Part shown: piece after piece, positions 8,038-20,900 of the stretch | Layout of the letters: each line of letters starts with the position of its first letter | Numbering within the stretch: the stretch's first letter is position 1 | From: an uncultured Methanobrevibacter sp. | Lineage (GTDB): Archaea; Methanobacteriota; Methanobacteria; Methanobacteriales; Methanobacteriaceae | NCBI RefSeq assembly: GCF_902788255.1 | Contig: NZ_CADAJR010000003.1 | Location: 27,166-91,165, forward strand | Reading direction: 5' to 3' | DNA length: 64,000 nt | Notes under the pieces: generated by a model | What the model saw: the letters and a program-made list of their open reading frames with translations, nothing else | What the model was told of the DNA's origin: nothing | Databases searched by the model: none | Made by a program: the position numbers and the translations under genes

Positions 8038-8049
8038 ACTTAGACCCCC

Positions 8050-8072
8050 TATTAAAAAAAAATAAAAAAAAG
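8050..8072 (-). terminator. U-rich terminator after the CBS-domain gene
   Basis: On the minus strand two T runs (8 and 9 T separated by one A) directly follow the stop of the CBS gene at 8079. This is a typical archaeal oligo-T terminator, placed only about 15 bases before the pheA start. Confidence 0.6.
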
Positions 8073-8078
8073 AGATAT

Positions 8079-8882
8079 TTAAGATTCTAATTTTTGAATT
8101 AGTCTTAAAATATCGGTTTGTGTTATAATACCAACTACATTACCATCTTCAACAACAGGCAAACCGTTGTATCCGGTTTCAATCATTATTTTGGCAACTT
8201 CAGATATTGTAGCGTCTTTTGAGGTAACCTTCGGATTGACGGACATTATGTCTTCAACCAGAAGTTCCTTGATTTGAGATTTTTGGTATTTTTCAGGTAC
8301 TTTTTTTCTAAAGTCAATGAAAGCTCTCATTAAATCTTTAGATGTAATCATACCAACCAAATCCTCATCGTCAACTACAGGCACTCTGCCCACATGAGAG
8401 TCAATCATTTGTCGCCTTGCATGAACGATTCTTTCAGTTGGTGATACTGTTATTAAATCTTTGGACATGATTTCCTTAACAGCAATCTTATCAAAAGCAA
8501 TTCCTACAGCAAGAGTTACAAAATCAGCCTTGGATACGATTCCTACCATCTGGTCATCTTCATCCATTACCGGAACGGAACCTATACCATTATCCAACAT
8601 TAATTTTGCCACTTCATCCAATTGCATTGTCTGAGGAACTGTAAATACATCTTTAACCATTACAGATGAAATATGAAGTCTTGATGCAGGCATGCTTTCA
8701 TATTTTGAAGAACCAAGCTTAGCTGCAATGTCCCTTTCGGAAACAATTCCAACTAACTCTTTGTTATTGGTTACTGGCAAACGTGAAACATTATGTTTAC
8801 GTAATAATTTCAAAGCATCAGAAAGATTTTGATCTTTGTCTATGGTAATAATATCCTCAGACATCAAATTCTTAATTTGCAT
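8079..8882 (-). CDS. Four-CBS-domain protein
   Basis: 267 residues made only of four CBS motifs in two Bateman pairs (about 1-60, 68-130, 134-190 and 204-266). Each has the V-D-x-x-x-x-x-A start, the (L/I)PV strand and a VGI(V/I)(S/T)xxD end (for example GIVSERDI and GIITQTDI). CBS pairs bind adenosyl ligands such as AMP, ATP or SAM and act as energy or metabolite sensors; no attached catalytic domain is present, so it probably regulates a partner. The ribosome site AAAGGAGATGATAAT is excellent. It is co-oriented with a second four-CBS gene 22 bases upstream, probably an ancient tandem duplication. Ligand and partner cannot be read from the sequence. Confidence 0.9.
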   Translation of the reverse strand: MQIKNLMSEDIITIDKDQNLSDALKLLRKHNVSRLPVTNNKELVGIVSERDIAAKLGSSKYESMPASRLHISSVMVKDVFTVPQTMQLDEVAKLMLDNGIGSVPVMDEDDQMVGIVSKADFVTLAVGIAFDKIAVKEIMSKDLITVSPTERIVHARRQMIDSHVGRVPVVDDEDLVGMITSKDLMRAFIDFRKKVPEKYQKSQIKELLVEDIMSVNPKVTSKDATISEVAKIMIETGYNGLPVVEDGNVVGIITQTDILRLIQKLES

Positions 8883-8904
8883 ATTATCATCTCCTTTTAT
8901 GTGT

Positions 8905-9843
8905 TTAATATCTTTTAACTGCGTTTAATATGTCTCTTTCAGTAATGATTCCAATTACTTCATCATCTTTGACAACTGGAACTCCACCAATGTTTTTCTC
9001 TGAAAAGAGTTCGCATAAATCTCCAATACTCATTGTAGGTTCAACGGTAACTGGTTCTTTAGCCATGATATCTGAAATTTTGGTTTGTTCCAATACTTCA
9101 CTTGCTAAATTGGAATTTAAATTGTCGAACAATTCTTTAGCATTTAGGAATCTGATAACATCGGTAGAAGTTAAGATACCTAACAATTTTTTAGCAGCTT
9201 TGGATATATCTGCTTCACCACCGATAATTGGAATTCTTCTTAAACCGTTTCTAACCATAATTTTACATGCACCTTCTAATGGTGTTCCAGGAGTTGTGGT
9301 GAAAACTTTTGGACTCATGAAGTCTTGAACGATGTCTTTACCTGCTACACCAGCTAATGATAAAGCAATGTCCCTTTCAGTTACGATACCTGCAAGTTTA
9401 CCGTCAGCATCAACGAGAGGTAAAGCACCTAACTGATTAGCTAACATTGCTTCAATTGTTTCAGCAATAGAAGCCTTGTTTGACAAAGTGATTAAATCAC
9501 GAGTCATAATTTCTTTTACTGGTTCGTTAATAGCTGCTAGGAAATTGTCCTCGTATTTTTTCTCAATGATATTGAATTTTTTTCCTCCACCAAAGAAATC
9601 CAATATATCCATTACGGTTACAATACCTAATAATTTACCAGAACCAGGATCAGTGATTGGTAATCTTCTAAATTCATGTTCCATCATTACTTTTGCAGTG
9701 TCTTTAATACTTTTTGAAGGAGGAATTGAAACAACATCTCTGGTTGCAATAGCCATGATGTCTCCTTCTTTGTCATGAACTTTGGTTTGACGTTCAACTG
9801 CGCCTGTGTTTGATTTTCTATTAACAGATGTTTTATCTTTCAT
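8905..9843 (-). CDS. Four-CBS-domain protein with basic N-terminal extension
   Basis: 312 residues: about 30 charged, probably disordered residues, then four CBS motifs (roughly 32-90, 105-165, 170-235 and 250-312). Ligand-site ends such as GIVTVMDILDFF, GIVTERDIALS, GILTSTDVIRF and GIITERDIL are visible. The first pair has a longer linker (GGGKKFNIIEKKYEDN). No enzyme domain is fused. The ribosome site AGAGGTG stands before the ATG. It is adjacent to and co-directional with the four-CBS gene at 8079 and probably shares its transcript; the two could form hetero-oligomers. A role in sensing adenylates or SAM is inferred from the family. Confidence 0.9.
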   Translation of the reverse strand: MKDKTSVNRKSNTGAVERQTKVHDKEGDIMAIATRDVVSIPPSKSIKDTAKVMMEHEFRRLPITDPGSGKLLGIVTVMDILDFFGGGKKFNIIEKKYEDNFLAAINEPVKEIMTRDLITLSNKASIAETIEAMLANQLGALPLVDADGKLAGIVTERDIALSLAGVAGKDIVQDFMSPKVFTTTPGTPLEGACKIMVRNGLRRIPIIGGEADISKAAKKLLGILTSTDVIRFLNAKELFDNLNSNLASEVLEQTKISDIMAKEPVTVEPTMSIGDLCELFSEKNIGGVPVVKDDEVIGIITERDILNAVKRY

Positions 9844-9906
9844 TTTGACACCTCTTTATACATTGCAATCAAAAAATAAAATCAATAAACATTTTAAAAA
9901 CAAAAT

Positions 9907-10605
9907 TCACTCAATATCCAAAATCTTATGGATTTGAGGAATGGTGGAAACTTCAAAATATTGCCCAACAACTTCGGAAAACTCAAATAATTTAAAATTA
10001 AGGTCTTTCCATTCTCCTAATGGACTAGAAGGTTGGATAATTATTTTAAGGTTGCTTTTGTTTGAAATATTTTGTGATAATTTTTCAACTACCTCTTTAA
10101 ATGACTTTATTTTTGTTGACGGCAATATAACTACTTTACAATATACATTTATAGCATTTGTTATTAATAAATTTAGTGATTTAATTTCATTTAAAAAAAT
10201 TGAATTATCAAATTCACCATCAAAATGCTCCGGCAACTTAATATCCAGAGAAACAATGTCCAATCTCTCAATGGAAGCAATTTTCTCAGGCAATGTGCCG
10301 TTGGTTTCAAGCATTATTTTTAAATCAAAATTTTTACTCACTTCAGATATGAAGTCAGGATATAAACTTGGCTCACCTCCAGTAAATGAAATGGTTTTAC
10401 AATCTGGAGTCAATAATTTGTTTATTTCCTCCACAACCTCATCAGGAGTCATCATACTACCTGATGAAACGGATTTACTATCATCGGTGTCGCAATAGTT
10501 GCAGTTCAGATTGCATCCGGCAAACCTTACAAAAATCTGCCTTTCACCTATTAAAAGGCCTTCACCCTGAAATGAAGAGAATATTTCAATAATTGGAGCT
10601 TTCAT
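9907..10605 (-). CDS. queE: 7-carboxy-7-deazaguanine synthase (radical SAM)
   Basis: Radical SAM enzyme that makes 7-carboxy-7-deazaguanine from 6-carboxytetrahydropterin, a step towards the preQ0 used for archaeosine in tRNA. The 232 residues include the N-terminal [11 protein letters not shown] signature and the cluster-binding [10 protein letters not shown] (Cys 31, 35 and 38). The Cys spacing is CX3CX2C. The [14 protein letters not shown]-binding motif is also present. The ATG overlaps the stop of queD by 4 bases (ATGA), so queE is translated together with queD and the DUF366 gene. Confidence 0.94.
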   Translation of the reverse strand: MKAPIIEIFSSFQGEGLLIGERQIFVRFAGCNLNCNYCDTDDSKSVSSGSMMTPDEVVEEINKLLTPDCKTISFTGGEPSLYPDFISEVSKNFDLKIMLETNGTLPEKIASIERLDIVSLDIKLPEHFDGEFDNSIFLNEIKSLNLLITNAINVYCKVVILPSTKIKSFKEVVEKLSQNISNKSNLKIIIQPSSPLGEWKDLNFKLFEFSEVVGQYFEVSTIPQIHKILDIE

Positions 10606-11120
10606 TCTAACTCTTTCCTGTATTCAGCACCCTGACCTATTCCCTCATTCACACATACTGAAATATATTTCAGATTGTCATAGCTTTCCGCCAACTTTTT
10701 AGCCAAACTTTCAGCGAAAAACTTGGAAAGCTCTTCAGCAGAAGTGTATGGAAGAGGCAGCAACACACAATCCACAGAAGGAATTGTATATCCCTTATCC
10801 TCAATTTTAAAGAAAACAGATTTTTGCTTTTTCAAATCAAAAATTGAATCTTTTTTCTTGTCAAAATCCTTAAATTCGATTAAATCATTGTAAACAGGAA
10901 TCAATAATCTGTGATCAAGTTCGTCACAAATCGCCTTTGTATAACTTTTAACATCTTTAAAGTCAACCACAAAACTGAATTCTCCAGCCCTTTCGCCTTC
11001 AATCTCAACATCAACAAAATAGGAATGGCCATGTATAAATCCGCAGGATTCATGTCCAGGAATTACATGTGCTGAAGAGAATCGTAAATTTGATTGTATA
11101 CCATTAACTAAAATTTTCAT
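10602..11120 (-). CDS. queD: 6-carboxy-5,6,7,8-tetrahydropterin synthase
   Basis: Converts 7,8-dihydroneopterin triphosphate to 6-carboxytetrahydropterin in 7-deazaguanine synthesis. The 172 residues show the zinc ligands His 18 (SSAHV) and His 30/His 32 (FIHGH), the catalytic Cys 26 (HESCGF) and the late [10 protein letters not shown] motif. The protein is longer than bacterial QueD (about 120 residues) because of an insertion near residues 85-130, as seen in archaeal forms. It overlaps its neighbours by 4 bases on each side, which marks a tight operon with queE and the DUF366 gene. Confidence 0.93.
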   Translation of the reverse strand: MKILVNGIQSNLRFSSAHVIPGHESCGFIHGHSYFVDVEIEGERAGEFSFVVDFKDVKSYTKAICDELDHRLLIPVYNDLIEFKDFDKKKDSIFDLKKQKSVFFKIEDKGYTIPSVDCVLLPLPYTSAEELSKFFAESLAKKLAESYDNLKYISVCVNEGIGQGAEYRKELE

Positions 11121-11710
11121 CCTAACACCTTGGTTTTACTAATATCCTTTTCAATTGTTTCCAACTCATCAATAAACCTATCAACTGTTTTATTGATTAA
11201 TTCCAACAAATTATTTTCATCAAAAACTTGTTTATTATTTATTTTTATATCATATAAACCTATTGTTTTGACATCACTTGGAGTCCCCTTATCTTCAAGA
11301 TTCAGGGCAAAATGGATTTTTGCTGAACTTAATGACACACTGGCGATTGAGATTGACAGTTTTCTGCCATCCACAAAAATATCATCACCCTCACGAGTGG
11401 TTTTTACTCCATATTCAGTGAGAATTTCTCTAAAAATCATTACCAGCAATCTTTGTCTTAAATAAGCAATCCTCATATTTGTTGGCTGCTGGTCAAAGAA
11501 CTCACAAATGAAATTCACCATATAATTTGATTTGATCTCCAAACCGACATCAGCAAAGTCCTTTAAGTTATCAGGAGTGATGTTTACCGGACCAATCCAT
11601 GTCACGATTGATGATCCGTAAATTCCAAATTCCTGAAATGCCCATGAAGGGTTGATTTGACTTCCGTCATATTCAAAAATTTCATCAACATGTTTATGAG
11701 TAATTGTCAT
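11117..11710 (-). CDS. DUF366 family protein linked to the 7-deazaguanine genes
   Basis: About 197 residues from the ATG at 11708-11710, which follows the ribosome site GTAGGTTTTATC; an upstream TTG would add eight residues but lacks a ribosome site. The conserved N-terminal part ([27 protein letters not shown]) and the central [11 protein letters not shown] segment match the archaeal DUF366 family, whose function is not established. It heads a three-gene operon with queD and queE, both joined by 4-base overlaps, so a role in preQ0/archaeosine synthesis or a pterin-related step is likely by context only. Confidence 0.82.
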   Translation of the reverse strand: MTITHKHVDEIFEYDGSQINPSWAFQEFGIYGSSIVTWIGPVNITPDNLKDFADVGLEIKSNYMVNFICEFFDQQPTNMRIAYLRQRLLVMIFREILTEYGVKTTREGDDIFVDGRKLSISIASVSLSSAKIHFALNLEDKGTPSDVKTIGLYDIKINNKQVFDENNLLELINKTVDRFIDELETIEKDISKTKVLG

Positions 11711-11959
11711 GATAAAACCTACATTAATTTTCAAGGTTAATATTTGTATCCGGCAAGTATTAAATTATCTATTTTACAAAATTGTTGAATTTGAAGTGAT
11801 AAATGTAGATGATTAAGATTGGATATTGGAAACTCAATTAGAAGTATTGAAATAATTGAAATTATACTCAATATAATAAAAGTTTAATTGGAAAGTTGTA
11901 AGATAAAAATAGCTTGGTTTAATTAAAATGTGATGTAAAAAAATAAGAAAAATAAAATA

Positions 11960-11979
11960 AGAGATTATTTTTAATCCCC
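11960..11979 (-). terminator. Hairpin terminator of the giant adhesin
   Basis: Minus strand GGGGATTA-AAAA-TAATCTCT (8 pairs including two G-U) starts 3 bases after the stop codon and is followed by T-rich runs. Confidence 0.65.
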
Positions 11980-11982
11980 TAT

Positions 11983-14900
11983 TTATCTAACTTTAACTTT
12001 TCCCTTAAGATTGTTTGTTATGTATTTTGCAGAATATGCGTACTTTTTACCTTTCTTAAGTTTTTTAGTAACTTTAGGTTTGATAGTAACTTTAGCAATA
12101 CCTTTGGAATTGGTTTTAGCCTTATAGGTTTTGTCTTTAAATTTGAATTTAATGACTTTACCTTTAATAGGCTTACCGTTGGACCATTTGAGTTTAGCTT
12201 GAAGGACTAATTTCTTACCTTTCTTAACTGAAACGATCTTTTTGACCAATTTAAAGGTTTGTTTAACTTTAAGTTTATTGATAACTTTGTATTTTTTATA
12301 TTCTGCAGATATCTTGTAGGATTTAGGATTCAAGTTGATAGCTAATTTTGCATAACCGTTCTTATCTGTTTTTGCAACATAATGAATAGTGTTTACATAG
12401 ATATCAATGATTTCCCCTTCACCTACAGGTTTACCGTCATCACCAATTACCAATACATCCCAGTGAGAACCGTCCTTGAAGTCCATGGTTAAATCCTTGT
12501 TTTGGATAATTCTTTTAACGATGCTTAGTTTTTTGGTGACCTTTTCACCAGTAACAGGGTTGACTGAAGTGACTGTGTATTCGCCGATAGGCAATGTTTC
12601 AGACAGTTTTGCAATACCGTGAGTTTCGGTTTTTACAGAGTATGTTTTACCGTTTACAATAAATTGAACGGTTGTATTGACTAACACTTCACCGAATTCA
12701 TTGGTAAATACAGCCTCATAATCGAATTGACTGTTCCAACCTCTTACAAGGTGATCAACAACATTTACGGTAGGCAAGTTGATAGGCATGTTTACATGAG
12801 TCCTGTTGGATTTTGATACATACTTGTCGTCACCGTTGTAGGTTACATCAATGTCGTGTGAACCTACAGGAATATTATTAACAGTAACAATCGCAGTTCC
12901 GTTCTCATCAAGTGTTACAGGTATTACTTGGTCACCAACCTTAATGGTTGCATTACCTGTAGCATCTTTTGGAGCTTGAACTTTAATTGTAGCTGTTCCG
13001 TTAGCCTTATCAACATTTGTAACTTCAATATCAAGTGGATATTCACTTACTTTAGGAATATCAACACTGACGTTTTGTTCAATAGGATCCTTACCTTCAG
13101 GAGTGTAGATTACAGTAGCGTTTTTGGAACCAGGATTATTTCCGTCAACATATACTGTTGCGGTTCCGTTTTCAACTTTAGCATCGTATGGAACACCGTC
13201 AATGATAACAGTTACATTACCTGTAGCGTTCTTATCGCCAACATCCACAGTAATCGGTGTTTTGTCACCGTCATTTTCACCAGGAGTCAATGTAATTTCC
13301 GGCTGTACAATGAATGTTTTTGAGGAAACATTTCCTTCGTATTTAGCGTCACCCATGTATGTTACTTTAGCTTCATAATTACCAGCAGATAAACCGGAGA
13401 TTGTGAAGTTAGCCTTACTGTCTTTAAGTTCTGCATAGTAACAGGTACCGCTGATGTTAATCAGTACAACACCGGTAGTTCCAGGAGTTACTGTAACATT
13501 GATGTATTCGGTGCTTCCTACATTGATATTTTCAACTTCCAAATCAACTTTAGATGCAAGTTTGGATACGGTGAATGTATCCTTGTTTGAACTGCCTGAA
13601 TAGACAACGTCTCCATGATAGATTGCTGTCACTTCATAATTACGTGCAGTTAAATCCTTGATTTCAAATGTTACTTCACCTGTAGCATTGTCGACTGCTT
13701 TGGTGTATTCATGACCTGCAATGACAATTGTTACATTACCTGTTGCTCCCTTGGTTATGTTGACTTTGACTGTAGCGTTTTCGCCTACAGTAATGCTTTC
13801 AACATTTACTGTTACCTCAGATGACTTTTTAGCATATACCTCGAAGTCAGTATGGTTTTCTGCTTCATCATATTGAGTGTTACCTGGGAATTTGACTGTA
13901 GCTGTGTATGTGTCAGCCACTAAGTCATAAACAACTAAACTACCTGTACCGTTTTGAACGAATGTGTGATATGTCTTGTCACCAATGGTTACAGTTACAA
14001 CCTCAGTGAAGTTTGCTGAAGTCTTGATTGTGAATTCCACAGGCTGACCAACATAGACATTATTTGTTTCAATGGTTATTGAAGTTGTGAGCTTGGACAC
14101 TTCAAATGAACTGTTGGTAGCGTTAGGGTTATAGTTGTTGTCACCGACATATGTTACGGTAACATTGTGTTTACCTACACTTAAACCGGTAATGTTTACA
14201 CTTGCAACTCCGTTTTCCAGTTCTGCATATACATGAATGCTTCCAATACTGATTAAAACATTTCCTGTAGCATTTGAATCGACAGTCACGTTAATGATTT
14301 CAGTGTCACCAACATTGATGTCTGATACGTTCATGCTGATTGGAGTGTTTTTCTTGTGTACTGTGAAGTTGGATGTTGTATTGCACAATTCAAATTCATC
14401 GTTACCCATGAAGAATGCGGATACAACATAATCACGTGCAGCAAGACCTGATACATTGAAGCTGACTCTACCATTTACAAGATCATAGGTGTATGCAACA
14501 CCACCAATGGTTACATATACAGGACCATTGATGCCTTCAGTCGCATTCACATAAACTGTAATGTTTTCTCCGACAGTAATGTCTGCTACAGTTACATTGA
14601 TTGCAGTAGGTGTTTTGGCACGTACTGTGAATGTAGTCTTATTGTTGACAGCACCATACTTAGTGTTACCTGGGAAGTATACATAAGCAGTGTAAGGACC
14701 TACAGCTAAGCCGGATTTGGAGAAGTTTCCTTTACCATCTTTAATGAATGCAGTGTAGTTTACACCATCAATTTCAATGTAGACAACTTCTGTCAAGTTA
14801 GCTGAAGTGGTAATTGTGAACACTTCAGTCTGACCTACAATAATGTTTGTTGATTTAATCTCAATTGTAGTGTTGAGTTTAGTTACATCAAATCTGTCGG

Positions 14901-17900
14901 TTGTTGAGTTTTCGTAATACTTATCATCACCGATGAATACTGCGGTTACGTCATATGAACCTATAGCAAAGTCAGTGATATTGACGCTAGCAACACCATC
15001 TTTGATTTCAGCATAGAACTGAGTACCGTTGATGTCAATTAAGACATAACCTTTAGCATCGCTTTCAAGAGTTACATTCAAGTATTGGGTTTCACCAACT
15101 TTGATATCTTTAACTTCAAGTTTTATTGTGATATTATTTTTGAAAACATCAAATTCTGCTTCATCACTTGATGAATAGTATTTGTCATCACCGGAATACA
15201 TTGCCTGAACAACGTAGTGACCAGCGGACAAACCGGCAAGTTTTAATGTAAGGTCGGTTACATTCAAGGTATGTTTTTCACCGTTTACGTAAACATCCAC
15301 AGTTCCTGTAGCATCACTTGGGAACAATGTAAGTTCAATTGTGTTGTTCTCACCCACTTTAATGTTTGATATTGGGGAAATTACCACAGCTGAATCGTTC
15401 TTGGATACGATGAATGTTGAAGATCCGGAATGAGTGATAATCTTTTCACCCTCTTGTGCTGTGAAAGCAGCATCAACCTGATGGATACCTGAACTCAATC
15501 TGCCAGTGTAGTTATATGTAAGTGAACTGGAGTTTCCAGTTGCATTATATACTAAAGCTGCAGTCAATTTGATTGTTCCATCGATTGTAATGTTTACGAT
15601 TTGACCATCATAATCACCAGCGACTGTAATGATAATTGTCTCATTTTCACCTACAAGGATGTTGTGTGTGTTTACATCCAAACTGCTACCGTTTGCATAT
15701 ACTTCAAATTCGTCATAGTTTGAGTAATTTGAGAGGTATTTATAGTTTTCCTGATAGACTGCAGAAACAGTGTAGTGTGCAACGTTAGGTTTTGAGATAG
15801 TCAATAAGCCTTCACCGTTGTTGATGTATACGGTGTAGGTTTTGCTGCCTGTGTCGCCTCTTACAATTACAGTAGCAACACCGGTTACATCTTTAGGACC
15901 GGTTACCTTGATTTGGACATCACTTCCTTGTGCAACCTTTTCAGGACCCATTACTTCAACAGTTATTTCAGAGTTGAACTTGGAAACTTTGAACTTGGTT
16001 GAATTTGAGGATGCAAGATAGTTAGCATCACCATTGTAAGAAACGTTTACTGTGTAGTTTCCAACAGCAAGGTTATTTACAACAAGTTTTGCAACACCGT
16101 TTGTAATGTTTGCAAAGTAATCAGTGCCGTTAATGTCAATCAATACAACACCAGTTGTTCCGTTGGTTATTTCAATGCTGATTGTAGTCTTATTGTCAAC
16201 AGTAGTGTCGGTTGCAGTCACATTAATTTGTGATGCTTTCTTGTTTACAACAAAGTCCGCTGTACCATTGCTTGATAAGTAGTAATCATCACCCAGGTAG
16301 ATAGCGGATACATGATAGTTACGTGCTGTCAGATTCTCAAGTGTGATACTTGCTCTGCTGTTGTTTAACAATACGGAATATACGTTACCTGCAATTGAGA
16401 TAGCAACAGTTCCGGTTGTACCTTCAGTGACATTCACATAAATTGTTGCTTTGTCACCAACAGTGATGCTGGTAACATTTACAGTAACCTGGGAAGGTTT
16501 TTTAGCAGATACTGTTATATCAGTTGAGTTTTGCACTTTACCATATTTGTCGTTACCTGGGAAGTATACATATACTGTGTAGTTTCCTTCAGCCAAAGCA
16601 GTAGGGACAGTGAATGTACCTTTACCGTTTTCAATGAATGAAGTGTAGTTTGTACCGTTGATTTCAACAAAGACAACAGAGGTAATGTTAGCTGAAGTTG
16701 TAATGTTGAATGTTTCGGTTTGTACAACAGTAATGTTAGATCCTTTGATTATGATTGATGTGTCAAGTTTTGTTACTTTAAATGAAGCATTAGTTGTGCT
16801 GTTAAAGTAGTTGCCATCACCCATGTAAGTTGCAGTAACGTTATATTCTCCGATACCTAAATCATCGAATAAAACTTCCACATAACTGTTGTTGAGTATT
16901 GCATATACCTGTATACCGGCAATGTCAATCAGGACAATACCAGTTGCACCTGAGGTTACATTAATCTTAATAGTTTCATTTTGACCTACATTAATGTCAG
17001 TTACATTAATCTTAATTGTTGAATCTTTTCTAAATACTGTAAAGTCTGTGCTTGTTGAATTTGACAGATAATCATTGTTTTCAAGATATGTTGCAGTTAC
17101 GTGATAATCACGAGCGACTAAATCAGTTACAGTGAAGTTAACCTTACCGTCAACAACATCCTTGGTTTGAGGTCTACCCGCAATGATTAAGGCAACCTTA
17201 CCGGTATTGATTAAATTACCATCCAAATCAGTAACATTCACATAAATAACAGCATCCTCACCAAGAGTGATATTAGCAACACTAACATTCAAACTGGTAG
17301 GAGATTTAGATGAAACTCTAAATGTAGTGTTATTAGTTTTTGCATCATATTGAGAATTACCATTAAATATGACTTTTGCAGTGTAGTTTCCAGAAGCTAA
17401 ACCGTAAACAGTGTAAGTACCTTTACCATTTTCAACGAATGTATTATTGCTGAGTATTTCAGCTCCAGTAACTTGATCAATAATTTTAACAGTTACCACT
17501 TCAGTAATATTGACTGATGTTTCAATTGTAAATACTACTGGATGACCAATGACAATAACAGGTTTGTTTGAAGTAATGTTTATTGTTAAATCACGTTTAG
17601 TGGTTGTAATATTAACTTCAGTTGTGTTTGAAAGATAGTTATCATCACCTCTGAATGTAATAAACGCAGTGTGATTACCAATAGCTAAACCAGTTACATT
17701 GAATTTAGCCACACCATCTTTAACAGGTGAGTAATAATTGGATCCGTTTACAGAAAGCAAAATGTTACCAGTAGCGTTTTCAGGCAAGTAAACATTAATG
17801 TATTCAACATCCCCTACAGTAGCGTTGGTTACAGTAGCACTGATTGGAGCAAGTTTTTTGAATACAGTAAAGTCTCCAGTAGTGTTGCTTGATTTATAGT

Positions 17901-20900
17901 ATGTATTTTCATTATATGATACAGTAAAGTGATAATCACGTGCTGCTAAATTGGAGTATGTGAAATTAGCGGTTCCGTTTACAACGTTTGCAGTAATCGG
18001 ATTACCCAACATGTAGATAGTCACAGTACCGTTTTGTGCACCAGTAACATTTACATAAATTGTCACCTTGTCTCCAACAGTAATGTTGGTCACATTAGCT
18101 ACAATGGAAGTTGGAAGCTTGTCATGTACAGTGACATTTATTGTATCATTTGCAGGCAAGTAATTGTTATCACCGGCATAGAATACAGTAACATTGTGTA
18201 CACCAAGATTTTGTCCAAGAACTATTAAGTTACCTACACCATTATAGACAACAGCAGTGTAATTCCTATTGTCGATTCTTACAGTCACTAGATCGGTTAT
18301 TGGTCTTGAAGTTGTAATAGTGAAGTTAGCTTCCTGACCTATGACTATGTTGTTAGCAGTGATTGTAATGTTGACAGGGATTTTTGAAACTGTGAAACTT
18401 GCATTGGTTGTGTTTGAATAGAAGTAATCATCACCAATGTAGGTTGCAGTTACATTATATACTTTATCATCCAAATTGGATCTGGTCAATATAGCAGTTC
18501 CATTTTCTACTTTTACTCTGAATGTTACATTATTTACAAAGATTTCAACATAACCTGTAGCATTCTTGTTTACAGTTACATTGATAATTTCAGTTAAATC
18601 CTTAGTTATGTTAGTAACATTAATGCTGATTGTTGTGTTCAACTTAATAACAGTAAACTCAGTAGTGTTTTCTTTTAATTCATAGTAAACACTTGAGAAA
18701 CTTGCACCAATTGTGTAATTGCCACTAGGCAATCTGTCCAGTACCAGTGTTGCTTTTCCGGTTGTGGAATTTATAACTGCAGTTTCTTCATATAATTCAC
18801 CGTTAATATAGATATTTACTTCACCTTCGATTCCTTTTGTAATGGTTACAATTACAGTATTATTATCTAAAACGGTTATTACATCAGTTGCGTCAACAGT
18901 TAATGAATAATCACTTATTCTGTAAGTTTGGATAGTGGAGAAATCATATTTATATGTATGATTTTCATCACCAGAATATTCAATGAATACTACGTGTTCA
19001 CCCGGAATAGCTGGAACGGTTAAATTTATTATGTTTGAAGTAATGTCCTTGAATACAACTGGAGTTCCATCAATATTGATTGTTAAATTACCACCATATA
19101 CACTTTCAGTTAAGTTCACATTTACTGTTATGCTGGTTGAATTACCAGTGATTACCTTATTAATAACAGTTTCAATCTTGTTAACTTGGAATTTAGATGA
19201 GTTTGTTTTATATACATATTCATCATCGGCATAGCTCACTACAACAGTGTAATTGCCCACAGCCAATTTAGTTGCGTTATATGTAGCAACACCGTTAATA
19301 ATTTGAACTTCAATTACGCTTCCGCCATTGATTGTTAAATTCATTTTACCGGTAGCATTATAAGGAGCCTCAATAGTTATTGTAGCATTTTCGCCAACTG
19401 TAATGTCCTTAACGGTAATAGGTAAAATGTAATCTTTAATTTTTGGAATTGTAATTGTAATGCTTGTACTGTTTTGTAAGTATCTTGCACCACCTAAGAA
19501 AGTAGCACTAACATTGTAAGTGCCCGGACGAATACCGCTTATATTTAATGATCCCACACCATTAGTAATGTTGATTTGAGTTTTGATTAAACCATTACCA
19601 ACAGTTATGTTTGCAAGACCATTAGCAAGCTCAGGCAATCTAACAACAATAGTGTCATTGTTCACAAATTCGATTGCTATAGGAGGAACAACCTTATCTA
19701 CTCTAAATATTTTAGTTATGTTCTTATCCTCATATTTTTGATATCCTTGGTATCTTATATTAATGAAGTAAGTTCCAGCAGGTAAATCTTTAATTATGAA
19801 TGTTGCATTTCCATTGTTGAGTTTTACAGAATATATGTTGTTTGAGAAGTTTCCAGATACCAGCACGTCCTCAGTTGCATCACTTGGAATAGAAATATTA
19901 ACCAATTCCACATCATCAACAGTGATATTGGAAACATTCACAGTAATATTATAATCACTAACTTTATGAGCAGTAATCTTGATAGTATCTGAGTAAAGAT
20001 TATATTTATCATCACCAGTGTAGGATATATGTGGAGAATATGCAGAAGCCACAGGATACCCCTCAATAGTCACATTAGCAGAACCATTAACCAATTTAGC
20101 AGTGTATGTTACACCACGGCTGGTTACAGATACATTTCCAGTTGCGTCCTTATCAAGAACGAAAGTGATTGTGACATTATCATCAACATTTACACTAGCA
20201 TTATATACCAAGTTCATATTAGGATTTGTTTTGACAACAAATGCATATCCTGAATGTGATTTGTAAACGTATTTTCCTTCTTCTACAAAGCTGATTGTGA
20301 ATGGGTAATTACCTTGTGCAGTAGTAGGCACTTTGATTGTAGCAACACCGTTTTTAACTTCACCAGTGTAGTTTTGACCAAAGATGGATACGGTTGCGTT
20401 ACCTGTTGCATCTTCAGGTAAATTCAATACGAAAATGATATTGTCCCTAACAATTGTTGTGTTTACATCTTGCAATTTGAATAAGTAATCCTCAATAGGT
20501 GAAACAGTGAAATATCTAGTTACAGAGTAATCAATATATTTTGCACTACCCTTGATACTTGCGGTTACATTATATCTTCCAACTTTTAATCCTGTTGCAT
20601 TGAATGTGGCAGTACCATTGGTTAATTGAATAACTTTATTAATATAAGTAGTACCAGGTATAGTGATTGTTACATTTACGTCAATGTCTGAAGGCAATCT
20701 AATGGTAATTGTTTCATTATCCCCAACTTTAATGTTAATAGTTCCAAGGTCAAATAGGAAGTCACGGACTTTTAAAATTGTCACTGGGAATTTTTGGGTA
20801 CGATTATTATATTTCTCATTACCACTATAGAATAAACTGGCCTCATATGTATCAGCAGCCAATCCCGGAACATTAACATAAGCAGTTCCGTTAACCACGG

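Noticed and set aside
8079..9843. The two CBS proteins as IMP dehydrogenase fragments
   Set aside because: Neither contains the catalytic barrel or Cys loop; they consist only of CBS motifs.
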